NCBI GenBank assembly: GCA_018398765.1
Contig: JAHBMJ010001632.1
Coordinates: forward strand, 1-19,756
From: Chromera velia
Taxonomy: Eukaryota; Sar; Chromeraceae
DNA: 19,756 nucleotides
Direction of reading: 5' to 3'
Shown here: in pieces, positions 1 to 7,955 of the stretch
Numbering within the stretch: the stretch's first letter is position 1
Layout: every line of letters begins with the position of its first letter
Notes under the pieces: model-generated
Told to the model about the DNA's origin: nothing
Databases searched by the model: none
Seen by the model: the letters and a program-made list of their open reading frames with translations, nothing else
Position numbers and translations under genes: made by a program

Positions 1-123
1 AAAGAAAGAAAGACAGACAGACAGACAGACAGACAGAAAAAAAGAAAGAGAAAGGAAGGAAGGAAGGACGGAAGGAAGGAAGAAAAGAGAGCGAGGGAAG
101 GAAGGAAGGAAGGAAGGAAGGAG

Positions 124-161
<38 letters not shown>

Positions 162-370
162 CAGACAGACAGAAAGAAAGAAAGAAAGAAAGAAAGACAG
201 TAAGACAGAAAGAAGGAAGAACGGAAGGAAGGAAGGAAGAAAGAAAGAAAGCAAGACAGATAGAAAGAAAGACAGATAGAAAGAAAGACAGACAGAAAGA
301 AAGAAAAAAAGAAAAAAAAAAAAAGAAAGAAGGAAGGAAGGAAGGACGACAGACAGACAGACAGACAGAC

Positions 371-401
<31 letters not shown>

Positions 402-455
402 GAAAGGAAGGAAGGACGGAAGGAAGGAAGAAAAGAGAGCGAGGGAAGGAAGGAG

Positions 456-486
<31 letters not shown>

Positions 487-751
487 TCAAAGTCATAGAA
501 AGAAAGAAAGAAAGAAAGAAAGAAAGCAAGCAAGCAAGAAAGACAGACAGACAGAAAGAAAGACAAAAAGATAGAAAGAAAGAAAGAAAGAAAAAAAAGA
601 AAGGAAGGAAGGAAGGACGACAGACAGACAGACTATATCGTCTTTTCTTTTCCTTTTTCTCCTTTTTCATTCTCTTCTGTTTCTTTCTTTCTTCTTTTGG
701 CGCGCTCTATCAGTGGAGGGACAGACAGACAGACAGACAGACAGAAAGAAA

Positions 752-784
<33 letters not shown>

Positions 785-852
785 GAAAGAAAGAAAGAAA
801 GAAAGCAAAGAAAGAAAGAGAGACAGACAGAAAGAAAGAAAGAAAGAAAGAA

Positions 853-887
<35 letters not shown>

Positions 888-999
888 AAGAAAGAGAGAA
901 AGAAAGAAAGCAAGAAAGACAGACAGAAAGAAAGACAGACAGAAAGATAGAAAGAAAGACAGACAGACAAAAAGAAGGAAGAAAGAAAGAAAGAAAAAA

Positions 1000-1058
<59 letters not shown>

Positions 1059-1079
1059 CAGACAGACAGACAGGCAGAC

Positions 1080-1110
<31 letters not shown>

Positions 1111-1253
1111 CAGTAAGACAGAAAGAAGGAAGGACGGAAGGAAGGAAGGAAGGAAGGAAGGAAGAAAGAAAGCAAGAAAGACAGAAAGAAAGAAAGACAG
1201 AAAGAAAGAAAAAAAGAAAAAAGAAAAAAAAAAAGAAGGAAGGAAGGAAGGAC

Positions 1254-1287
<34 letters not shown>

Positions 1288-1288
1288 G

Positions 1289-1319
<31 letters not shown>

Positions 1320-1390
1320 GAAAGGAAGGAAGGACGGAAGGAAGGAAGAAAAGAGAGCGAGGGAAGGAAGGAAGGAAGGAAGGAAGGAAG

Positions 1391-1422
<32 letters not shown>

Positions 1423-1440
1423 AGAAAGAAAGAACAAAAA
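1..1440. repeat. Compound GAAA/GACA/GAAG microsatellite tract
   Basis: Almost uninterrupted tetranucleotide repeats with the plus strand nearly all purine plus C in GACA. Long open frames exist on both strands because tetranucleotide repeats rarely make stops; their products are only K/E/R/D/T/Q or S/F/L/C/V repeats, so none is taken as a gene. Irregular anchor words recur in the same order, showing higher-order duplication. A pyrimidine-rich island at about 638-700 interrupts the tract. Confidence 0.97.
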
Positions 1441-1522
1441 GAAGAAGCGAACAAATGAATGAACAAGAACGAGAACGACCGGAGAGAGAATGCAAGGTAA
1501 AATCTGCTCGTGGTTGAAAGTC

Positions 1523-1745
1523 CCCTCGCTCCCCGTCTACCTCCATTCTCTTCCCCTCGCTCCCCGTCTACCTCCATTCTCTTCCCCTTGCTCCACGTCT
1601 ACCTCCATTCTCTTCCCCTCGCTCCCCGTCTACCTCTATTCTCTTCTCCTCGCTCCCCGTCTACCTCCATTCTCTTCCCCTCGCTCCCCGTCTACCTCCA
1701 TTCTCTTCCCCTCGCTCCCCGTCTACCTCCATTCTCTTCCCCTTT
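1523..1745. repeat. 31-bp minisatellite, about seven copies
   Basis: The word GTCTACCTC/T begins at 1535, 1566, 1597, 1628, 1659, 1690 and 1721, an exact 31-bp period. Copies differ by single bases (for example CCACG for CCCCG in the third and CTCTATT for CTCCATT in the fourth). 31 is not a multiple of three, so the two overlapping plus-strand frames through it read a rotating S/P/L-rich pattern and are not credible proteins. Confidence 0.95.
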
Positions 1746-1749
1746 GAGT

Positions 1750-2348
1750 GGCAGCATGAGAGAATCAAAATCTTTGACAAAAGGAAAATTCCCCGCTGAA
1801 TGAGAGAGGTCTAGCTAAAAACTGACCGCGAAGTCGCTTCTCATTAAGTACAGCACAGCATAAAGCCCGGTCGAGAGGTAAGAGGCTGCACATAGAAGCG
1901 AAAGTATACGCGTATGTATGTGTGTGGGAGAGAGAGGGGGAGTGACAGCGTTCGTATGTGCAGTTCACGATGCAGCGACAGTAGAACATTCAGTGTAGCT
2001 TTGCCAAAAGGAATGTTGTACACGAAGTAGAACTGATCACAAAACACCCAAGCACCAAGAAGGAAGGAAAGGACCAATTTCTGGTTTCAAAACTACAATT
2101 GCAATGAAGAGAAAAAAAGAGACGTAGGGGATGGAATGTCGTTTCCCAGGTTCCCGATTTGTGGAGCACTTCTGCAAGCACACACAAAGAGTGGGAGACT
2201 GAGAAGAGACCGAACGCGGACGTAGAGCGCTGCAAAATTTGATGACGACCTTAGTGAAGGGTGATCGAACCGCAACGGTAAGAAACTGTGGGGAAGGATT
2301 GGTTGTGAGCTTTGAGAGAGGACTTTTTTTCAAGAGACGCTTCGCACA
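1750..2348. other. No gene supported
   Basis: Mixed-composition sequence with several short overlapping frames on the minus strand, none with a recognisable domain or convincing splice signals. I see no RNA gene here. Confidence 0.5.
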
Positions 2349-3008
2349 ATGGAAACAGAAATAGAGATCTACCTCGATCTTAATGAGAACAGCTACAAAG
2401 GACGTGTTCTGCATGGCAAAACGGGCAAAACCCGTTTCATACTGTCTTTTCAACAAAACTTGACAGCTGTCGATCCCACCCCAGACACTCGTGACAGGCT
2501 GCCCAACCTGGCAGATAAAATTTCGACAACAGAACCACAGCCATGCAGTGCCACGCACCGAGAGACATACGGACACACACGGACAATCAAAAAGAAAGAG
2601 ACAGCTCCGACGTTCGCCCGTCCCAGCAATCAAGCAGCGACTGTATCGCCCCAAGTGGTTGAGCGACGAGAGACATACGGACACACACAGACAATCAAAA
2701 AGAAAGAGACAGCTCCGACGTTCGCCCGTCCCAGCAATCAAGCAGCGACTGTGTCGCCCCAAATGATTGAGCGACGAGAGACATACGGACACACACGGAC
2801 AATCGAGAAGAGTTTGTGCAGCCGATTTTTGACTTTTTGCTTTAATAATTCTGGCAGAAAGGGACCAGATGGGGCTCGGAAGGACACAACCTCGCGGCGT
2901 ACAGCCGTTATCGTTTTGACCGAAGAGAGCTTAGGAGGATCCGATTCTGGAGATCGAATACAAAGAAGACCCACCTTATCGGAGCACACTCTAAGTGAGA
3001 TGTCGTGA
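2349..3008 (+). CDS. Doubtful 219-codon ORF containing a 36-residue repeat
   Basis: An ATG in good context (CACAATGG) opens a 219-residue frame ending at TGA 3006-3008. Residues 1 to about 70 are non-repetitive and mildly acidic. From about residue 71 come two full copies and a partial third of a 36-residue unit (RETYGHT...SPQ..ER), matching the 108-bp DNA repeat at 2559-2800. The C-terminal part is Ser/Arg/Gly-rich. I recognise no domain. Because the repeat period is a multiple of three, the minus strand is also open for 251 codons across it, so the open frame may be a by-product of the repeat rather than selection. It could be a species-specific protein, an exon of something larger, or non-coding. 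Confidence 0.2.
   Translation: METEIEIYLDLNENSYKGRVLHGKTGKTRFILSFQQNLTAVDPTPDTRDRLPNLADKISTTEPQPCSATHRETYGHTRTIKKKETAPTFARPSNQAATVSPQVVERRETYGHTQTIKKKETAPTFARPSNQAATVSPQMIERRETYGHTRTIEKSLCSRFLTFCFNNSGRKGPDGARKDTTSRRTAVIVLTEESLGGSDSGDRIQRRPTLSEHTLSEMS
2559..2800. repeat. 108-bp tandem repeat, about 2.3 copies
   Basis: CGAGAGACATACGGACACAC starts at 2559, 2667 and 2775, giving a 108-bp period; the third copy is lost after about 2810. The first two copies are nearly identical (CGG/CAG in ACACGGAC versus ACACAGAC; TATCGCC versus TGTCGCC), so the duplication is young or being homogenised. Confidence 0.93.
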
Positions 3009-3179
3009 CGATTGCAGATGTTGATTCGGATGTCGTCGGGGACTCTCTGCAGTTCAAATACCAGAGGCGTGCACATGTGAATACGGGAAAGTTTGGTACA
3101 GATTCAGTGGAGCTCTGTATGTCTAAAGGTATGTATACATATACACACACGTATAGGTAAATCGAATGTAAATCGAATA

Positions 3180-3185
3180 TTTATT
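3180..3185 (-). terminator. Candidate polyadenylation signal for the NYN gene
   Basis: The minus strand reads AATAAA about 145 nt downstream of the TAA stop at 3329-3331. The match to the canonical animal/plant hexamer and the distance fit a short 3' UTR, but protist signals vary and no transcript evidence is available. Confidence 0.35.
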
Positions 3186-3328
3186 TCACACTCCTTCACT
3201 GGCGGACGGGGGAATATATAAATTATGGACAAAGTGAGGATGGCGGAATGTGGGGAACGGAGCAGACAGTGGCTGCCAGTGGCTTAAACGGGCTGATTCC
3301 GAGCCAAAAGTGAGGTCAAAGAGCGGGC

Positions 3329-4062
3329 TTACTTTGGGGTGATCGTTGACTGTTGGACGCATTCCAGCATTTCCTTGGATGAGACTGTCGTGTTCTGTAG
3401 GTACGAGTCCCTTGTTTGGGGGGTGTCCAGTGCGACCGTTTGGATTCCGGCTGCTCGCAGCTTTCGATGATCCGAAGAGAAGTCGCGATCGCTGGAAACG
3501 ATGACCACGTAGGTATCTTTCAAGAGCTCCCGCGGGGTGTCAGACAACAGCTGGAGGACATTGTCAATCATGTCTTTGATGGTCTTATCGACCGCTTCCT
3601 TCTTGTTCCCCGAGCTGACGAACATAACCCCGAAGTCCATCAGGGCCTCTCTCACCGATTTGACCGGGCCCCGTCCGTGCTGATGTACGAAGTACCAAAG
3701 AACGCCTTTTGGGATATCGGCAGGACTCTTGATGCGTCTGTGTACCTTTGTGACTTTGAAAATCTTTTTGGTCACCTTTTTGTACAACGTACAGCCGTCT
3801 ACATTCGATGCACAAGTCGGATTGTCGCCATCCTGGAAGATGATTAGACGTCTCATCTTGAATTTCGGTGTGGCACCAGCCTGGAACGACCAGGAACAAA
3901 CAATGAGTAGCTAGCTTGCTGGACAAATTGAGAGTTTTATGAAGAGACAACACCTGAAACAGCCACAGCAGAGAGCCAGCAGAGTGAGAAAGCAGCAGAC
4001 TGGGAATGGGGTGAATCTTTCAGCTGAACAGCACAGTTTAATGCTCACTGGTCCTATTTTCT

Positions 4063-4093
<31 letters not shown>

Positions 4094-4665
4094 CTAGAGA
4101 GAGAGAAAACATGGATAGGCGAGAACATTGACTCAATTGCATATGTTATTAATACATGCAGTGATCTGATATAGTGATCTGATTTGCGCACCATGCACAG
4201 CTAGCTAGCTAGATCACAGCTATAGCTGTAGTACACGAGATACACCCAACCAGTTGGGTGAGTGCCTCGGGGGGCCCTTTAGGGGGTCCGCAAATTGCAC
4301 ACCATCGGGGGCTTAATTGGGCATGTCTTGTGCAGGTGCATGGGGCGGGGGCCACGGCAACACGCACGAAGTATGCTTTTCGGGACCGCGCGAGCTTGCA
4401 ACTCCGTGCGAGTTACTTGAGGGGCACGCATGTGCGAAGTAATTATGGTATCAGGTGTATGTGCGATCGCGGCTCCGTGCGAGTTGCTTGAGGGGCACAT
4501 TTTGGAATTCGGTGACAGGCCCCCCCCCAAAAATGAAAAAATGCGTTATGCGAGTGCGTGCGATCTCAGGGCCTCTCGGCTGATCTCAGCAGAGCTGAGC
4601 TGCCCCCCGAGGCGATGGGCCAGCTTTGTATATATCAAGTAACTTACCTCTAACCTATACGCCAT
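3329..4665 (-). CDS. NYN-domain (PIN-like) ribonuclease-family protein, two exons
   Basis: Predicted product of 189 residues. Exon 1 is 4665-4648 (ATG in GCAAAATGGC context, encoding MAYRLE), ending at a consensus donor GAG|GTAAGT. Exon 2 is 3880-3329, entered after TCGTTCCAG|GC. Both junctions are phase 0. The domain spans about residues 14-155: first strand LIIFQDGDN with acidic D23 and D25; a K..VD....D helix with D104 and D109; then VVIVSSDRDF with D137 and D139, followed by RKLRAAGIQTVAL. These are the spaced acidic residues of NYN domains, a metal-dependent PIN-like nuclease fold found in RNA-processing proteins such as LabA and MARF1. The product is little more than the domain, so a partner or RNA specificity cannot be read off. 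An in-frame start at 3856 would give 175 residues. CAAA|GTAAGC at the stop could be a donor to a further exon, but AATAAA at 3180-3185 favours this stop. Confidence 0.82.
3881..4647 (-). other. Intron of the NYN gene
   Basis: 767-nt intron inferred from donor GTAAGT (4647-4642) and acceptor TTCCAG (3886-3881) in the minus direction, with a T-rich stretch before the acceptor. It holds the (GA)n tract at 4065-4107 and two copies of a 26-bp repeat at 4402-4427 and 4473-4498. Confidence 0.7.
4065..4107. repeat. (GA)n microsatellite
   Basis: Dinucleotide GA repeat interrupted once by GCTA, within the NYN intron. Confidence 0.95.
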
Positions 4666-4752
4666 TTTGCGCAGTTTGCCCAACGTCCGTGCGAACCCTC
4701 CGAAATTTAAACCAGTACGTATTTGACCTTTCAGATGACGCTTGAGGGGCAC
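4402..4752 (+). repeat. Dispersed short repeat ending CTTGAGGGGCAC, three copies
   Basis: CTCCGTGCGAGTTRCTTGAG followed by GGGCAC occurs at 4402-4427 and 4473-4498 with one mismatch. The last 12 bases recur at 4741-4752, where ACGTACATG follows, resembling the ACGCATG after the first copy. Two copies lie in the NYN intron and one lies just upstream of its start codon. Confidence 0.85.
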
Positions 4753-5192
4753 GTACATGAAAAATTCTGTATATGTAATACAGTCTTTCCGGGGCCACCA
4801 TACGTACGATTAGCTGACATGCAACTGATTCTTTTTGTTCGAATCATGGATGTACGACTCACATGCAGTTCAAGTTCAATTACTTCTGTCTTCAGCTGCT
4901 CTCAGTTCATCGAATTTGCTTCTTCTGCACTTCGAACAGGATCCGACCCGACTGTCCCAACTGACGACAGTTGAAAAGCCACGATGCTGCGTTTTGTGCC
5001 CAGAGACGTTTGCCTGCGCAAAACACTTGCACGAAAAAAGCGGAGAGACGAACTGAGCTTGCATGAGGTGAAAGTTTCCATCACTTCTGCATGAGAAGAA
5101 GCAAGGACGGGCATTTACTTTCATACGACGACGACGAACAACTTTGAATTCTCTTCTTCTGGAAGCTGAGCAAGAGCAAAGGGCCCCGAAAT
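4666..5192. promoter_or_regulatory. Shared divergent upstream region of NYN and OTU genes
   Basis: About 530 bp separates the inferred NYN start (minus, 4665) from the inferred OTU start (plus, 5193). It should hold both promoters. I see no clear TATA box; frames crossing it on both strands have no recognisable product. Confidence 0.45.
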
Positions 5193-5636
5193 ATGGCGAA
5201 TCAAGGTCAGACATCTCTGTCACACAACCACCACCCAGTTGAGTATGCATGAGTCAAACGTCTGCACACCGCTCTTCTGCAGATGCGTACAGCGCGCGCG
5301 ATCGAGAAGGTGCCCAAAAACAAAAGTCAGGCGCAGGACTGTCGGGACCTCAAGAGAACGCCGACCGTGCCCATGCACGAGTTTGACCGAAGACCATTTG
5401 TTCTTGGCATGAATGAAAGCGTATCTGGTGGACCCAGGTTCACCCGTTTACGGATGTCCAGGGACGGAAATTGTCTGTCTGCAGCCTTAGCAGGAGCACT
5501 TGGTATCTCTCCTGCTGAACTCAAACGGATGGTTGTGAATCATCTCCGACGGCCAGGAGAAAAGAGGACCTTATTGAGAGAAACCGCGGATTCCGACGTC
5601 GCCGCCTACATTCGAAGCATGGCAGGCCAAAAAAGA
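5193..5636 (+). CDS. OTU-type cysteine protease (deubiquitinase family), 5' part only
   Basis: The solid exon is 5283-5636: 118 codons, preceded directly by acceptor CTCTTCTGCAG and ending at donor AAAGA|GTGAGT, phase 0. Numbered from its first ATG, the OTU signature R.SRDGNCLSAAL carries the expected catalytic Asp61 and Cys64, followed by a helix (SPAELKRMVVNHL) and DVAAYIRSM, as in OTU domains before their Gly-Gly/Glu-Leu strand. OTU proteins cleave ubiquitin or similar isopeptide bonds. A likely first exon is 5193-5237 (ATGG context, 15 codons, encoding MANQGQTSLSHNHHP), joined over a 45-nt intron with a weak GTTGAG donor, also phase 0; otherwise 5283 itself is the start. The catalytic His lies in unfound downstream exons. 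Reading past 5636 gives only Gly/Ser and poly-Ile/Tyr from the TA repeat, so the donor is preferred. Confidence 0.7.
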
Positions 5637-5712
5637 GTGAGTGGGGGAGGGAGTGGAGGGGAGGGGGTGGATGAAAATCGAATTGGAAGGGAACACTTTT
5701 TACCTGTGTCAG

Positions 5713-5734
5713 TATATATATATATATATATATA

Positions 5735-5771
<37 letters not shown>
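5713..5771. repeat. Paired (TA)n tracts
   Basis: Two alternating TA tracts separated by a short CTTTT, within the OTU intron. The whole is self-complementary and could extrude as a hairpin. Confidence 0.95.
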
Positions 5772-5975
5772 CGTGTGAATGCCTGTTGTGTGAGGTAGGT
5801 TGAATGGTTGAGCACGAATATGGGTGTAGCAAACAGGAATATTTGTAAAGGAAAACAGCGAAGCTAAGCAAAGGGTGAAAACGGGGTTTCATGATTGTAT
5901 GCGCGCGCGCGCGGACTGTGTGTGTGTGTGGTTTCTGTTTGTCTCTCTGTCTGTCTAGCTGTCTGTCAGTCAGTC

Positions 5976-6025
<50 letters not shown>
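5976..6025. repeat. (GAAA)n microsatellite
   Basis: About twelve GAAA units, preceded by CTGTCTGT and CAGT repeats; same motif family as the tract at 1-1440. Confidence 0.95.
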
Positions 6026-6089
6026 CGAAAAAGTAAGGCAGAAAAAGACCATGTAGTCCGTCAGCCAGTCTGTGTGTGGGCATTTCGGC

Positions 6090-6237
6090 TGTGTGTGTGT
6101 GTGTGTGTGTGTGTGTCTGTGTGTGTGAATGTGTGTATGTGTATGTATGTGTGTGCGTGTGTGTGTGTGTGTGTGTGTCTGTCTGTGTGTGTGTGTCTCT
6201 CTCTCTCTCTGTCTGTGTGTGTGTGTGTGTGTGTGTA
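6090..6237. repeat. (TG)n compound microsatellite
   Basis: TG repeats with TATG, TCTG and (TC)n interruptions. Overlapping V/C/S or H/T open frames on both strands are repeat artefacts. Confidence 0.96.
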
Positions 6238-6481
6238 CATCTGGTGCCCGTGGGTGGTATGATATTCGAGGCTTACTTCGAGCACGGATGCGGGTGTGGC
6301 GAAAAGGAATGTTGCTGAAGGAGGACAACAAAGCAAAGCAGCCTATGCTAGAGTCTATGAAAGCGGGCTTTCACAATTGACTTTGTGTGTATGTTTGTAT
6401 AGTGAATACGGGTAGGGGCGGGTGGTATGTTCAAGGAAAATATGAGTGAGCAAACAACGAAGCAAAGCAGAGGTTTCGCCT

Positions 6482-6496
6482 GTATGTCTATATATG

Positions 6497-6539
<43 letters not shown>

Positions 6540-6551
6540 CTGTATGTATGT

Positions 6552-6587
<36 letters not shown>
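6482..6587. repeat. (TA)n(TG)n compound microsatellite
   Basis: TATATG, a TA run, then TG repeats interrupted by TATG. It directly follows the third diverged repeat copy. Confidence 0.95.
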
Positions 6588-6876
6588 ATAAGTTCAGCAT
6601 GGTGAAGCACGCATTAGTTTTTGTAAATATTTGTATGTTTTGCACAGAAACACCTGCGGTACTTAAGTTCTCTTTCAATCTCTTTATGTCAGCTACAGAC
6701 ATTAATGGGGATGCGACAGAACAGACATGTACAGAACCACAGACGAAAAAATGAAGTTAACTGAGAATAACTGGCGACTTGTTCTCTTTTTGAATCCACA
6801 ATTCTCAGCCATGCGTTTTGCTCTCTGTTTTTCATACCGGTCGACTGCAATTGAAGCTGCTGGTCGACTGGTGGAA

Positions 6877-6947
6877 AATGAATGAATGAATGAACGAATA
6901 AATGAATGAATCTATGAATGAATATGGATGAATAGATGGATGGATGT
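6877..6947. repeat. (GAAT)n / (GGAT)n microsatellite
   Basis: GAAT repeats degrading through CTATGAAT into GGATGGATG. Confidence 0.9.
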
Positions 6948-7408
6948 CCGACTAAGACTGACTGTGACTCGCAGTGACTGAAAGACTAAAGATTACTCAT
7001 TGAGTCAATCGAGGGCTTAATTTACTAGTTAATTTAATTGAATAGCTGCTCGGCTGATTAAATGACTGACTGTAAAAATGGTTAGCTACAATTATCTTAG
7101 CAAAGTATGGTTTATACGATACATTTCTTTCTACGAACAATCAAGAATCTTAGTTTACTATGAAATGGTTCATTTCATAATGATATTAAACAAGTTCTAT
7201 AACTAGTTAAACAACAAAAGAAAAGAAGGTAGTGCCAGGGATGGTAGTGGAAAGAAAAGAGAAGAAAGCAGAAGAATAGACAAAAGAAGATGAAACGAGA
7301 CGTGAGTCACGTGCTAGGTCACGTGACTGTTTGAAGTGAGACAATGCGGGTTATCGAGTGGAAAGAACAAAAAGAAGTCAAGGATGCAAAACTTTATGCA
7401 TCCAATGT

Positions 7409-7541
7409 CATCCATCCATCTATTCATCCATCTAATGGCATCCATCCATCTATCCATCCATCCATCCATTCATCCATCCATCCATCCATCCATCCCTCCT
7501 TACTCGATCACTCCATCCATAATCTATCCATTCATTCATCC
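7409..7541. repeat. (ATCC)n / (ATTC)n microsatellite
   Basis: CATCCATC repeats with scattered ATTC and ATCT variants; the H/P/S/I-rich open frames across it are artefacts. Confidence 0.94.
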
Positions 7542-7782
7542 CTCCCGAGGCAAGCAGTGTAAGACAAGAGAAAACAGAATAACCATATAGGAGTGGTCTT
7601 TAGATAGATTTTCTTTTAGTTTAGATTTTTTACCCCCTCCAAACTAATATATTGATCTATATCTTTAAAAAAAAAATGTAACAAATCTATAAAAATCTAT
7701 AGTGAAAATTAACGGCCTGAGCGTCGGCCTATAGGCGTCGGCTTTTCATGAGACGACCGGCATCAATTTAATGCTTCGGAAG

Positions 7783-7955
7783 TTCGGAGCAGCTGAATTT
7801 AACGTTTGCGCCGGCAGACGAGGAATTAGGTGCTTTTTTTATCCTCGTTCATCGCAGCGAAACATTTCCGTTCTCCCTCAGAGTCCCTCTCATATGCATG
7901 GAAGTCTGCAAGCTCTGCTTGGAGATCTTCGTCGCCCTGCTGGAAGGTGGGCCAG
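7783..7955 (+). CDS. Possible internal exon, perhaps of the OTU gene
   Basis: An island of balanced composition between AT-rich flanks ends at a good donor, GGCCAG|GTAGGA. Entered in phase 0 at 7783 after CTTCGGAAG it reads FGAAEFNVCAGRRGIRCFFY and onward for 57 codons without a stop. The opening loosely resembles the aromatic-Gly-Gly...Glu-Leu...Ala segment that follows the first helices in OTU domains, and phase 0 fits the donor at 5637. The acceptor is poor and the similarity weak. Other acceptors inside (CGCCGGCAG, CTCCCTCAG) would give shorter exons in other frames. Confidence 0.18.

Larger units (their letters stand above)
5809..6480 (+). repeat. Diverged repeat unit, two good copies plus a partial third
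   Basis: GAGCACGAATATGGGTGTAG (5812) and GAGCACGGATGCGGGTGTGG (6280) begin two units that stay alignable for about 90 bp through GGAAT, AAGGA.AACA, AAGC.AAGCA and GGG.TTTCA..ATTG; each then runs into TG-rich sequence. Around 6402-6475 a third shares GAATACGGGTAGGGG, CAAGGAAAATA and CAACGAAGCAAAGCAGAGG. The unit plus its microsatellite repeats at about 468 bp. Confidence 0.7.
6588..7770. other. No gene supported; simple repeats within
   Basis: AT-rich sequence. Acceptor-like AGs at 6648 (TTTTGCACAG) and 6694 (TTTATGTCAG) start short open stretches without OTU features. It includes (GAAT)n at about 6877-6947, (ATCC)n at about 7409-7541 and two CACGTG sites at 7308-7325. I see no RNA gene. Confidence 0.5.

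Noticed and set aside
633-1577. Long minus-strand and plus-strand open frames across the tetranucleotide array
   Set aside because: Products are pure S/F/L/C/V or K/E/R/D/T/Q repeats; open only because GAAA/GACA/GAAG units lack stops.
3416-3847. 143-codon plus-strand ORF opposite the NYN exon
   Set aside because: Antisense shadow; the minus strand carries the complete NYN motif set.
5637-5798. Reading the OTU frame on to 5798 as a 171-residue protein
   Set aside because: The extension is Gly/Ser then Ile/Tyr from the TA repeat, directly after a good GTGAGT donor, and it lacks the rest of the OTU fold.
5891-6754. V/C- and H/T-rich open frames on both strands over TG repeats
   Set aside because: Translation of (TG)n and (TA)n; no unique sequence of coding character.
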